This document shows positions 1 to 8,783 of a stretch of 64,000 bases of DNA, piece by piece. The stretch is from positions 1-64,000 of the forward strand of contig CAVVPZ010000006.1 of the NCBI GenBank assembly GCA_963750255.1, read 5' to 3'. A program made the translations under genes and the position numbers. The stretch comes from DATLED01 sp963750255. GTDB taxonomy: Bacteria; Actinomycetota; Acidimicrobiia; Acidimicrobiales; CADCTF01. Positions within the stretch are counted from its first letter, which is position 1; the number at the start of each line of letters is the position of its first letter. Under the pieces are notes generated by a model. The model searched no databases, was not told the origin of the DNA, and was given only the letters and a program-made list of their open reading frames with translations.

Positions 1-24
1 CCGCGGTCCACAGGTGGACTCTGG

Positions 25-1159
25 TCAGCGCAGCAGGCTGAAGATGTCGGTCGTGGCGCCGGGTGCGCCTCCCTCGTGTTGGGCGGCAACGGCGATCGCT
101 CGTGCTGCGTGGGCAAAGTCTGGCGTTGTGATGACGTTGGTGACGGTCTGCGCGATGTCGTTGGAAGCGGGACTCTCGATGATGACGGCTGCGCCGAGGT
201 CGGCCGCTAGGCGCGGGTTCAGGGGTTGATCGCGGCCAATTGGCGTGCAGACGAGCGGAACACCAGCCATCAGCGCCGCGGCGGTGCTGCCGAGCCCAGC
301 GTGGGTGACCATGACCGCAGCCTCGGCTAACGCCGCCGCGTGATCGGCGAACTCGACGACCTTCACGTTCGCCGGGGGCCTGACAAGGCGGAGGGGGCGA
401 CCTGTCCGGCAGTGGTGACCAGGGCGTGCACGGATAACCCACCCAACGCTTCGACGATGTTGGCGAGCAAGCCGCCCTGGTTCTGGTGAGTGGTGCTGAG
501 ACCCACGAGCATGGCGGGGTCGCTGCCGGCGGGAAAGTCGACGCGCTGACCCGAAGGCGCGGGCACGAGGAAACCGTAGGAACGCACCGCCGCCGGCAGC
601 TGGACGCTCGGACCGTTGAACACGTGCGGTACTGGCGAGATGATCAAGTCATGGTCGTCGAACAGCGACTCCCAACTCGTGGCCGGGTCGACCCCGAAGT
701 GACCGGCGGGTCCCGTTGATCGGGTCGGCGAGGAACGGCCAGAGGTCCCCGAACCAGGTGTCCACGAAGGTCTGGTGCACGCTGTGCAACAGGACAACCG
801 AGGGGCAGTTCACCGACTGCGCAGCGGCGAGCGCTCCCGTCAGGTTCGGGTCGACGACGACCACATCGGCCTTCGCCTCCTCAAGGGTCGCGAGGAGGTC
901 TTCGCCGACGTCGGTACCGGTGAGCGCTGGGATCGAGAGTGACAGCTGGGACTCGATCGGCTGGCTGCGCTCGTAGTCGCCGAGGCTCGAGAACTCGTAG
1001 AAGTCGCAGCCCGAGCGCTTGGCCCGCAGCCGAACCGACCGTTGGCTGAGGATCGACACCCGAGAACCAAGCTCGACGAGCGCCCCGGGCCACGGCGAGG
1101 ACCGGCGGAATCGTGCCGCCAGCGTCATGGCAGACAAACAGAACCTGTGGACTATTCAT
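25..1159 (-). pseudogene. MGT-type glycosyltransferase (GT-B, UDPGT-like), frameshifted
   Basis: Three reading frames joined together give one GT-B glycosyltransferase of about 375 residues. The N-terminus (start ATG at 1159) reads MNSPQVLFVCHDAGGTIPP, followed after an indel near 1085 by a Rossmann-like half containing VVVDPNLTGALAAAQ. The middle part (about 720-400) has LIISPVPHVFNGP. The C-terminal half after 366 has the sugar-nucleotide-binding signature THAGLGSTAAALMAGVPLV and GRDQPLN, and it stops at 25. Family members move sugars from nucleotide donors onto small lipophilic acceptors such as macrolides, terpenoids or sterols; the acceptor cannot be read here. The indels sit at about 1085, 715 and 370, the last in a run of C. 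No in-frame stop breaks the pieces, so sequencing error is as likely as decay. Confidence 0.7.
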
Positions 1160-1495
1160 CGATCGCGGACCCCCCCCAGAGACACAAACGGTGCCACGAC
1201 AAGCAACGCGCCCGCCGTGGATTTCGGTTGGAGCGTGTCTCCGATGCCCGGCAGTCCGAAGGCAATCGCCTAGCTGTCCGCGTCTCGAGTGCCCCCAACC
1301 CCGGCGCCAGCATTCGGGGCAGTCGATGGCGATCTCGTCGACCGCGGCGAGTCGCCATTTACGGCTACTGCGGTCGCTACATAAGTGCATTCTCGGTGCT
1401 GGGAAGGCATGGCAGTCATCGTGGGGTCGGGCACGAGAATGGTTGCTTGGCCTTGTTTCGGCCTTCACTCAGGGTCCGCGGCCGGGCCTCTGAGA
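1160..1495. other. Gene-free divergent interval
   Basis: This is 336 bases between the divergent starts of the glycosyltransferase and the winged-helix gene. I see no convincing reading frame, tRNA or strong hairpin. It presumably holds the promoters of both neighbours. Confidence 0.4.
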
Positions 1496-2548
1496 ATGTG
1501 GTTGCCGTTGTCGACGTTGTTGTCGCAGGCATTGGTGGCGTTCACGATCGAGGCCGACCACCTCTTCGAGCTCCGCATGCCGCACTGCACGACTCGAAAG
1601 TGGCGAAAGCGGGGCGAGCCGATGGCGGGGCCGTGGCTCATCTCGATGCCCTTCTGGGCGAACTGCCTCAAACACGTTGAGGCAGCGGGCATGACCGTGG
1701 GGGAGCTCTCGGACCTGCGTGTTGATCGCGGATCGTTTCCTTCAGGGGAACAACCCCGGGCTCGTGCGTTGGGGCTACTTGCGTCTCGTGGCTGGCGCTT
1801 CGTCGTCGAAGAAGCTCGACCGCGGATGGACCGTACCCAACACAGGGCGGCGGCCTCGCGGTGCGGACGTGGGCACCCTTGCCCGCTGAGGTCGACGCTC
1901 ACTGGGTTGAGCGTTGGCCCGAGCTGGCAGCGTTGAGCGGGGCGTTGGAGAGGGCCGTCGCCACAGCCGACCGCGAGCTCCCCGCACCACCTTCCCGTCA
2001 ACGGTGGCCACGATGGGTGGGTCAGGTTGCCGCGTCGGGCGCCCCGCCCCGCGGGCGGTCTCGACGTGGGCACCCTCCTTGCCAAGGCCTTGCTCCTGTT
2101 CACTCTCGAGGTCGAAGCAACCAGCCCCGTAGCGCTGGTCCATTCCGCGAACGTGCTGCGGGCTCTTGGCCAGGGGCCGGTCCTCGAAGTTGAACCTCCC
2201 AGAAGCCATAGGCGGCGCCAAAGAAACGGTCGCCGTGATGACCGGGCAGTGCCGTCGCCTTGGACTGGTCACAATCTCCGCATCGAAGGGGGTGACGATG
2301 ACCGACGTTGGACGCCGGGCGGCCGACGATGCTGATGCGACGATCGCCGCCGTCGAGGCCGGCTGGCCGAGCGGGACTACGCGCCCTTTCTCGAGCCCCT
2401 CGTCGGTGACGGGACCGTCGAAGGTCGGCCCTCGCCCGAAGCGATCCGGCCGCCTGTGGGAACTTGGCGGCACCGTCGGCCCCGACCGCTCACGCTTCCG
2501 CACCATCCAATTGTTTCCCACCGCGGCGGCTACCCGGACGGGAGCTGA
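1496..2548 (+). pseudogene. Two-domain winged-helix (MarR-like) protein, several frameshifts
   Basis: Pieces from three frames line up as one protein of about 345 residues of an actinobacterial family with two tandem winged-helix halves. The first half begins at ATG 1496 with LSQALVAFTIEADHLFELR and continues with GPWLISMPFWANCLKHVE and MTVGELSDL. The second half repeats the pattern with LLAKALLLFTLEVEA, HSANVLRALG and ETVAVMTGQCRRLGLVTI. The extreme C-terminus LPHHPIVSHRGGYPDGS is typical of this family and ends at the TGA at 2546-2548. Indels fall near 1740, 1845, 1985 and between 2030 and 2400. Members are predicted DNA-binding regulators of unknown targets. The gene cannot be translated as written. 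A - strand ORF covering the same bases is a shadow. Confidence 0.6.
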
Positions 2549-2599
2549 GCGTCGATCGGTGGCCGCGGTCGTCGGTCGCCGTCCGCAAAACTGAGGGCG

Positions 2600-2982
2600 G
2601 TGGCAGAAACCGAGTACTCCGATGATGACGTCGCCCTTCGACGCATTCGCGGGATCTGCTTCGGCTTCCCCGGTGCCGACGAGTCGGAACTCCAGGACCG
2701 CCCTCTGTTTCGTGTCGGCCGGCGGAGGTTCGCTCTCTTCAAACGCGCGTTGTCGCCCCCTCGTCCGCGGTGGAACGGCTCGGGCCGCTCGTTGCACTTC
2801 TTGGCCGATCCCGACGAACTTGAGACGCTCCGCCACGACGGTCGTTTCAGCCCATCACCCCACCACGGTGATCGGGGCTGGCTCGCGTCCGACTCGACCC
2901 CGAGCTGATCGAGGGGGACGAGGTCGCTGAGCTCCTTGAGAGCGCGTACCGCCAGATAGCTCCCCGCCCGCCCAAGCGATAG
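2600..2982 (+). pseudogene. MmcQ/YjbR-family protein, one frameshift
   Basis: The GTG at 2600 opens a protein starting VAETEYSDDDVALRRIRGIC, with FGFPGADESELQDRPLFRVG typical of the MmcQ/YjbR (CyaY-like fold) family of about 120 residues. The frame is lost near 2883 and resumes one base off as LRLDPELIEGDEVAELLESA and ends AYRQIAPRPPKR at the TAG at 2980-2982. Family members are small proteins of uncertain role, some proposed to bind DNA. Both ends of the domain are present, so the lesion is a single indel. It lies 51 bp after the winged-helix gene on the same strand. Confidence 0.6.
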
Positions 2983-3024
2983 AGGCGAGCATGGACCCGT
3001 CCTGACGAACGCCGGCCGTCTGAT

Positions 3025-3714
3025 GTGGTGCGCTGGGTTGGATCGAATTCATGCTGCGAAAGTGATGCAAACGTGATCGAGTTGGAAGTGGGAGCGCCGT
3101 TAGTCGTTCAAGAGGTGTGGCGTGGTCGCCTCTGGTGTGCGCGCCCGTTCATTGTCGTCCACCATGACACCGCGCCGTCGGCGCTGTGGATGCCGGCGGG
3201 TACCCTATTCAAGGGGCCGTCGAACCCCCGGGACCGGCCTCTCAAAGCGACGCCTCGCGAACGGATGCTCGACAACCTTCGCTTCGTCGATTGGAACCAT
3301 CGTGACGTCGTTGCGCCGATGTCGTCCCTGTGGCTGGTTCCACATGGGGCCTGGTACTCGGCGCAACGCGCCTGGCCCGCCGACGGCACCCGGTTGGGGT
3401 GGTACGTGAATTTCCAGGAGCCGCTGCGCCAGCTACCCAACGCCCTTCGGACCATGGATCTCGCGTCGACCTCATCGTCGATCTCGATGGACATCAGAAT
3501 CTGAAAGAAGGCCGACTTCGACACACTTTGCAACGAAGGTCTGATCTCGAAAGAGGCATCCGCGGCAGTGCTCCGTGATCTCGCCACCGCACGGCATCGC
3601 CTCACGGAGAAGAATTCGCCCTTCGACGAGGCATGGGAGTCATTCGAACCCGACTGGACGATCGCACCACCGACGATGCCGCCTGATTGGGACGTGATCC
3701 ACCCGCTCGACTGA
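3025..3714 (+). pseudogene. DUF402-domain protein, frameshifted near the C-terminal third
   Basis: The first frame (from GTG 3025; GTG 3073 is an alternative start) contains the DUF402 pattern: RGRLWCARPFIVVHHDTAPS, LWMPAGTLFKGP and GWYVNFQEPLR. Near 3440-3470 the frame shifts, and the next frame gives VDLIVDLDGHQNLKEADFDT, then EGLISKEASAAVLRDL and PFDEAWESFEPDW, ending at the TGA 3712-3714. DUF402 proteins are related to the FomD/Tudor-like nucleoside phosphate phosphatases, and the charged VDLIVDLDG part belongs to the predicted active site. No in-frame stop other than those caused by the shift is seen. The start is uncertain because no clear ribosome binding site is visible. Confidence 0.6.
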
Positions 3715-3971
3715 CGGCCTACGGGTTCCGACGCGTGTTCAACGCACGTGGCCGGCAATCAGCAGCGGGCTGTGACCGAGTTCCCGCCGCGGCTGCGGTT
3801 CAGGGGCAGCCCTTGCGAGTTCTCGTGTCGCCATCGACCGAATCCTCTTTGAGTCAAGGGGAGAGTTTTCGCGGTTCTCGGGGCACGCGGCGGGGGGCCG
3901 TCGGCGTCATGGTCGGCGGCTGGCGTAGCGTTGGTTTCGGGTCCGGGAGTGACCTCGCCGAAGAGCCGGTT

Positions 3972-5072
3972 TCAGGGATGTGAGCCGGCCGCGCTGGCTT
4001 CGAGTCGTTCCCGCTTGTCCTCCCGGGCCCGCTCAGCTTCGGTGGTGGCGTCGAGCGACGAGGTGGCGGTAGACGGCGTTGCTGACTGGCGCTTCAGGGC
4101 GCGGAGCGCTTCCTTCTTGGTCTTGCCCTCGGCGACTTTGCGGTCGAAGTAGGCGCGGCCCTCGGAGTGGGGTTGGCGGAGCTGGCAGATCGCGGCCATG
4201 TGGAGCGCGTGGTTGAGCTGGCGGTTGCCGCGCTGGGAGAGCCGGTGCACGGTGCGCCCACCGGAGGAGAACTCGACGGGCGCGGTGCCGTTGTAGGCGG
4301 CGTAGCGGTCGCGGTTCGCGAACCGGGCGATGTCGCCGCTGTAGCCGATGAGCCATGCGCGGCGATGATCGGCCCGACCCGAAGATGTCGGTCGACGGTC
4401 GTGTCGGCGACGCGCGACGGCGTCGCGGATCCGCTTGATGCGATGCCTTGAGCTGGTCGTCGAGGACGGCGGATGTCGGCGAGAAGCTCGACCGCCAGGT
4501 CGTAGCGGAGCTGTTCGACCGGTGTTGTCGGGTCGACGCTCGGCGAGGAACGCGTCGACGTCAGAAGCGTTGATTTCCTTGGCGATCCCGCCCGGGGCGA
4601 GCTCGATCAGCAGCGCGTGCAGCCGGCACACGACCCGGGTGCGTTGGTTGCCGATGTCGGTGTTGCGCTTGGCCAACAGGCGCAGCACCTCGCGTGTGAC
4701 CGACCGCGGCGCACCTCGCGCAGTCCGGGCGCGCGCAGCGCGGTGACCGCGACCGACCGGGCGTCGTTGCGGGTCGTTCTTGTCGACGCGGCCCGACGCC
4801 CAGCACCCGGGTCCCGCGCGGCGAGCGTGGCCGGCACGTCGACGACGTGCTCGCCGGCCGGCGACGAGCTGCTGGGCCAACAAGTAGCCCAGCCCGCCGC
4901 GCCACTCGATCGCCCACGTCCGCTGCGGGAACGGCTCCGCCCACGCGAGCAGCTGGTCGACCTGGCGGCGAGACGCCCGCACCTTGCTCGGGCGAGCTCG
5001 TCCTCGCGCGTCGCCGATCGCCACCGCGGTGTGCGACGCCTTGTGCGGGTCGACGCCGATGATCACTTGCAT
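3972..5072 (-). mobile_element. IS110-family transposase, internally frameshifted
   Basis: The ATG at 5072 starts MQVIIGVDPHKASHTAVAIG, the DEDD (RuvC-like) N-terminal domain of IS110 transposases, followed by QRTWAIEWRGGLG and, in a shifted frame, VDKND/NDARSVAVTALRAP that supply the remaining acidic residues. The C-terminal transposase_20 domain with the catalytic serine is intact: YAAYNGTAPVEFSSGGRTVH and RLSQRGNRQLNHALHMAAI. The stop is at 3972. Indels occur between about 4370 and 4830, in very GC-rich sequence. IS110 elements lack terminal inverted repeats, so the element's ends cannot be set by eye. Transposases of this family act as RNA-guided recombinases. The ORF is open upstream to 5279 but matches the family only from 5072. 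Confidence 0.8.
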
Positions 5073-5349
5073 CGGCTCCTCCGGATCGTCGAGTGGGTGG
5101 AACCGCGGCGGGCACTCCTGCTTCGGATCGTGGTGCTGCTTCCTCTCTCGAGCCACACCGCGGCGAAGCCCCGGCCGGGACGCTCTTCGTTCGGAAGCCA
5201 ACCGGCACTGCGCCGAGCCGGCAGGCACTTCGCGAGCGACCCCGACCAGGACCCTCGAGACGCTACGAACCGACCGCAACGCCCACCCGCAGTCTCAAGC
5301 AGGCACTTATGCTGGGCGAGGGCTCGGCCTATCGGAAAGGCTTGGGTGT
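5073..5349 (-). ncRNA. Possible IS110 bridge-RNA region (position only)
   Basis: This is the 277-nt non-coding leader upstream of the IS110 transposase. In IS110-group elements a structured bridge RNA, which pairs with donor and target DNA, is encoded in the non-coding end beside the transposase start. The length here is adequate and no other gene fits. I have not folded it and see no decisive sequence motif, so this entry rests on position and family knowledge only. Confidence 0.22.
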
Positions 5350-5880
5350 GTGGCAGTCATCGTTGTCTCTGGTCCGCCGGCGTCGGGCAAGACGTGGTGG
5401 GGCAACCGACTCTCGTCAGTCCTCAAGATTCCGTATCTGAACCGGGACGACTTCAAGGCACCCGTCTACCCGTTGTTCGTGGAGTTCGGGGTCCCACCGG
5501 GACGAGCTGCCGTGGCTGGACGGGACCTGTGGCTGACCGCGATATTGGCCGTGTTGGATGCTGGAGTCCCTGTCGTGGCAGATGGGGTGTTCAACTTCGA
5601 CGAGCACATCCACGCCTTCCGTAGCTACATCGAAGGTCGATCGGAGAGGTGCTTCGAGATCCGACTTCGTGGTGATCCCGATGTATTGCTCCAGCGGTTC
5701 ATCGACAGGGCAGACCCGCCACTCGTCGATCACCTCCGTCCATCTGTGGTTGCTGCGACGCGGCGGTCGTACCCTCCGATCATCGAGGGTGCGCCTTTCG
5801 TCGAGGTCGATGTCACTGACCTCTTGACGGTCGATGACGCGACCGTCGTCGACCTCGTCGCCGGGTGGCTCGATCCGTAG
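5350..5880 (+). CDS. P-loop kinase-like ATP-binding protein
   Basis: A protein of 176 residues begins at GTG 5350 with VAVIVVSGPPASGKTWWGNR, a textbook Walker A loop (GPPASGKT) at residues 8-15. The rest has the layout of small nucleoside- or shikimate-kinase-like P-loop enzymes: a predicted substrate region GVFNFDEHIHAFRSYIEG and FEIRLRGDPDVLLQRFIDRA, where the arginines could form the lid. It ends at TAG 5878-5880. The substrate is unknown; zeta-toxin-like or antibiotic kinases are possible relatives. It is divergent from the IS110 transposase and lies 47 bp from the convergent phosphotransferase gene. The upstream open frame to 4984 runs into transposon sequence and is not part of the gene. 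Confidence 0.7.
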   Translation: MAVIVVSGPPASGKTWWGNRLSSVLKIPYLNRDDFKAPVYPLFVEFGVPPGRAAVAGRDLWLTAILAVLDAGVPVVADGVFNFDEHIHAFRSYIEGRSERCFEIRLRGDPDVLLQRFIDRADPPLVDHLRPSVVAATRRSYPPIIEGAPFVEVDVTDLLTVDDATVVDLVAGWLDP

Positions 5881-5927
5881 CAGCCGTCAGGACGAACTCT
5901 GGTGCCCGGCTCAGTCGCTGCCCGCGG

Positions 5928-6905
5928 TCATGCTTGTTCGAGGAGGAGCAGCCCTGCCTTCGCGTTGGCGTACAGCTCAACGTTCTGTACTCGACTGGCG
6001 TAGCCGAGGAGCCCGGACAGGATCCGGAGCTGTGCCAGCCGGAGGACCTCGTGGAACCCTTCGTCGAGCTCCGCGACTCGCTGGTAGCCGGCGAGCATCG
6101 GCTTGAAGGTTCGGGTGCCAGCAGGGTGCACGGTGGTCCACCACGCGAAGTCGTTGGCTTGAGGCGCACCCTTGACGGCCTCCCAGTCGATGATCCCGGT
6201 AATGCGGTGACGATCGACGAGGACGTTGGTCGGCGAGAAGTCGCCGTGGGCGAGGCGGGGTTTCATTGACTCGAGCAGCTCCCGGTGCTCGGACATCGCG
6301 TCAACGGCGCTGTGCACCAACCGTGTCGCCTCGTCGTCACCTGTGACGGCTTCCAGCGTCTCTGGCAGGTGGTCCTGCACGAACATGTCGATGAACCAGC
6401 TTCCGTAGTCGACATGCGTTCCTGCAAGGTCAGGCGAGAGGTTCCCAAACCCTTGGACCGACACGCTGTGGATCGCGCCGAGGATCTCGCCGAGCTGTTC
6501 CATCACTTCTGTGACGGTTCGCGGGTCCGCGTCCAGCAGGTCTGCGAGCATGACGCCCGGGAGCCGGCGTTCCAAGATGAACGCTGCTGGTCCTGGTTCG
6601 TCGTGCAGCCGACCTACGGCAAGTACCTCGGGCGCTGGAACGCCTCGGGACCGCGCGACGGCGATCGCGGTCGCTTCGGACTCGAACTTGGGATCGGGTC
6701 GGTGGGCGAGCCGGAGGATGAGGTTCCCCCGATCAGTTTCGATCCCGTACACCTCGTTCGCCTGACCCACAACGATGCGGCTGATCGCCAGAGGCGTGAA
6801 CCCAACACCTTGCACAATCCGTTCAAGCACGGTCTCAGGGGTCGCCCACTTCGCGTGGTGCGCAGCTAGCCAGGAGTGTGCCGCGTCGCGGTCGTCAGCA
6901 GTCAC
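5928..6905 (-). CDS. APH-type phosphotransferase (aminoglycoside phosphotransferase family)
   Basis: The protein has 325 residues if started at GTG 6905 (VTADDRDAAHSWLAAHHAKW). It has the protein-kinase-like fold of the APH family: an N-lobe with VVGQANEVYGIETDRGNLIL and FESEATAIAVARSRGVPAPE, the catalytic loop RLAHGDFSPTNVLVD (Asp and Asn present) and the metal-binding IIDWEAVKGAP. Members phosphorylate aminoglycosides, macrolides, sugars, homoserine or other alcohols; the substrate cannot be inferred from sequence alone. The frame is open upstream to 7322, but that part looks non-coding. The gene is intact, unlike most of its island neighbours. Confidence 0.8.
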   Translation of the reverse strand: MTADDRDAAHSWLAAHHAKWATPETVLERIVQGVGFTPLAISRIVVGQANEVYGIETDRGNLILRLAHRPDPKFESEATAIAVARSRGVPAPEVLAVGRLHDEPGPAAFILERRLPGVMLADLLDADPRTVTEVMEQLGEILGAIHSVSVQGFGNLSPDLAGTHVDYGSWFIDMFVQDHLPETLEAVTGDDEATRLVHSAVDAMSEHRELLESMKPRLAHGDFSPTNVLVDRHRITGIIDWEAVKGAPQANDFAWWTTVHPAGTRTFKPMLAGYQRVAELDEGFHEVLRLAQLRILSGLLGYASRVQNVELYANAKAGLLLLEQA

Positions 6906-7030
6906 GGGCTTGCCCCACCGGCACAGGCTCTCACGGTCGTGAGTAACGCGCAGCAGCTTCCCTGTGGGCTGCCGGATGCCGGTTCTGCGGTCACGAGGAA
7001 AACCTCGTCGCCGTGCAACCTCGACGAGCA

Positions 7031-7532
7031 ATGATTTGCGTCGTGTCCGCTGACCTTCGACGGTGCCTGCTACGACAGCTCGACACGTCGTGGTCGCTCC
7101 TGTCCCTGCATCTCGATGGACTCGACGACGACGTGTTGAGGTGGCGGCCTGCTCCGGTGGGCCTCCACGTTCGTCAAGCCGATGATGGAGGTTGGAAAGC
7201 TGACTGGCCCGATCGGGAGGACTACTCAATCGGACCCTCGAGCATCGCCTGGCTGACCTGGCATGTCGGGTTCTGGTGGTCGATGGTCCTCGACCACACC
7301 TTCGGGACGCGCTCGCTCGCACGCGACGATGTCACGTGGCCCGGATCGGTGTCGACGACCGTGCAGTGGCTTGTGGAACTGCGCGCTCGATTGGGTGAAT
7401 GCGGTCGAGAATCTCACCGACGCTGAGCTCACGGGCTGCGAGCTCGCCCAGTGGCCCTTTCGGGAGAGACCATTCTCAGACGTCGTGGCTTGGGTGAACT
7501 CGGAACTCATGAAGAACGCTGCAGAGATCGGG
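7031..7532 (+). pseudogene. DinB-like (DUF664 type) protein, C-terminally truncated
   Basis: The ATG at 7031 starts a DinB/YfiT-type four-helix protein: LLRQLDTSWSLLSLHLDGLD, DDDVLRWRP and SSIAWLTWHVGFWWSMVLDH, where the histidine is a usual metal ligand. An indel near 7395 moves the frame, then NAVENLTDAELTGCELAQWP and WVNSELMKNAAEIG follow. At that point, where relatives continue with a last short helix, the sequence switches to an RHS repeat protein without a stop. The family includes mycothiol- and bacillithiol-dependent transferases. Loss of the C-terminal end suggests a remnant. Confidence 0.6.
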
Positions 7533-8261
7533 ACCAACTTCGTCAACGACCCACGCGGCGTCAACAAGACCTCGACACCCACCAGCAGCACCTACACCGT
7601 CCGTGATGCGGCCGGGAACCTCATCGGATTCCGGGACAGCAGCGGAAACAGGTGGTACTACCTCCAAGACCGGCTCGGCAGCACCCTCGCAGTCATCAAC
7701 AACACCGGCCTCACCGTCGGCAACCGATACGCCTACGACGAGTGGGGACGAAGCACCTACACCTGCACGACACTCTGTACCGGACCAGTCGCACAGCCGT
7801 GGGGATACGCCGCTGGGTTGACTGATCCGACTGGACTCATCAAGTTTGGTGCTCGGTACTACAGCCCAGACTCTGGCCGATGGACTCAGCTAGACCCCAG
7901 CGGCCAAGACCCTGGCTACACGTACGTGGGCGGTGATCCCTGCAATCGAACAGATCCCTCGGGTCTCAGCCACAACGGATACACGCCATGTGCTGGCCGT
8001 TGGTACACCGGCGTCCGATTCCTCAGCGCTGGCAGTTGGCTTCGCACCGGTTGGTGGTGGGCCAACGGAAACGTGCCTAAGGCCAGGGGAGAATTCATTG
8101 GGAGCCTAGAGTCAGGCAACAAGTACACGGCGGCTGCCATAACAAAGTTCTTTGGAAAAGCAGTAGGCCAGCTCGCGACGCCAGTGGCCACTGGTGCCGA
8201 TGCTTGGTGTGCGGTCCGACAGGCGGAGGCCAACGACCAGGGTTGGGTGAATGCCCGCTAG
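7533..8261 (+). CDS. RHS-repeat protein C-terminal fragment with variable tip
   Basis: From about 7533 the frame encodes the end of an RHS/YD-repeat protein: TYTVRDAAGNLIGFRDSSG, WYYLQDRLGSTLAVINNTG, NRYAYDEWGRST and the RHS core signature IKFGARYYSPDSGRWTQLDP, GYTYVGGDPCNRTDPSG. About 95 residues of unrelated sequence follow, rich in Trp and Gly (YTGVRFLSAGSWLRTGWWWA), ending at TAG 8261. In full-length RHS proteins the core closes a shell around a C-terminal toxin, and the variable tip after DPSG is the effector. I do not recognise the tip as a known toxin. The fragment has no start codon of its own and is fused in frame to the DinB remnant. Confidence 0.65.
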   Translation, partial: TNFVNDPRGVNKTSTPTSSTYTVRDAAGNLIGFRDSSGNRWYYLQDRLGSTLAVINNTGLTVGNRYAYDEWGRSTYTCTTLCTGPVAQPWGYAAGLTDPTGLIKFGARYYSPDSGRWTQLDPSGQDPGYTYVGGDPCNRTDPSGLSHNGYTPCAGRWYTGVRFLSAGSWLRTGWWWANGNVPKARGEFIGSLESGNKYTAAAITKFFGKAVGQLATPVATGADAWCAVRQAEANDQGWVNAR

Positions 8262-8493
8262 ACCGTCGACTCCGAGGTTCCGGGACGGAGCATTGCTGTT
8301 TGGCATCATGTTCACGGGCTACCTCTCACGGTCGTTGCTCGTAGAGGGACGATCCTTCACGTCGTCATGGCTAGATGCGCTCATATTTGCCACAGTCGTC
8401 GTCGGCCTGGGGCTCCTCAGCTTGGGAGTTCGGCTAATCGCAAGTTCCCGCCGTGGATGCGATGATGATTCTGGAACCGAACTTGGACGTTGA
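8251..8493 (+). CDS. Small two-helix membrane protein overlapping the RHS tip
   Basis: The ATG at 8251 lies inside the last codons of the RHS fragment (11-nt overlap), so the two would be translationally coupled. The 80 residues include two hydrophobic stretches, GALLFGIMFTGYLSRSLLV (residues about 13-31) and LDALIFATVVVGLGLLSLGV (about 41-60), and a charged tail RRGCDDDSGTELGR. No family is recognised. In RHS loci the gene just after the toxin tip is usually its immunity gene, so an immunity role is the natural guess, unproven. Confidence 0.5.
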   Translation: MPARPSTPRFRDGALLFGIMFTGYLSRSLLVEGRSFTSSWLDALIFATVVVGLGLLSLGVRLIASSRRGCDDDSGTELGR

Positions 8494-8746
8494 TCCCTTA
8501 GGCGTCGTGCAGTCCAGACAGTTCGGAGCTGCCTGCAAAGATCGTGGCGAGCGTCCTGTGATACGCGTTTGGAGAGCCTCCCGCAGCAAAGCCTTGAGGA
8601 GCGGCTCTCACTCGATCCGGAAAGGCTGGGAGTCGGACTAGTTCCTTGTCGAGGACGAGTCGTTCAGCCCGTATGTGTATGCCGAGTGGGAGCACGCTGG
8701 AAGCAGCGGCGTGCCGCTTTCAGAGGTGGAACGTCTCGACGATTGA
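8453..8746 (+). pseudogene. Remnant of an unknown acidic protein with an in-frame stop
   Basis: One frame reads MDAMMILEPNLDVDP at 8453, meets a TAG at about 8638, and continues as FLVEDESFSPYVYAEWEHAG and SSGVPLSEVERLDD before a TGA near 8746. The acidic tail looks like genuine protein and differs from the surrounding non-coding sequence, but I recognise no family. It overlaps the membrane-protein ORF by about 40 nt in another frame. Another lost immunity-type gene is possible. Confidence 0.25.
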
Positions 8747-8755
8747 CCGCTAGAG

Positions 8756-8783
8756 AGGGCCGGCCCGCAGGGGGGTCGGCCCT
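8756..8783. terminator. GC-rich hairpin after the RHS cluster
   Basis: AGGGCCG at 8756-8762 pairs perfectly with CGGCCCT at 8777-8783 around a 14-nt loop. It lies about 10 nt after the last coding remnant. There is no T-run, so it is a weak terminator candidate. Confidence 0.35.

Noticed and set aside
1775..2836. Long - strand open frame with VATVDGKVVRGARG, resembling the DGK-LRG motif of ISAs1 transposases
   Set aside because: The + strand of the same bases reassembles into a two-domain winged-helix protein with a family-typical C-terminus, so the - strand frame is a GC-driven shadow.
7263..8261. The DinB-RHS reading taken as one natural fusion protein
   Set aside because: The DinB part also needs an indel and lacks its last helix, and RHS tips are not known to attach to DinB; I list two remnants and report the junction as a finding.
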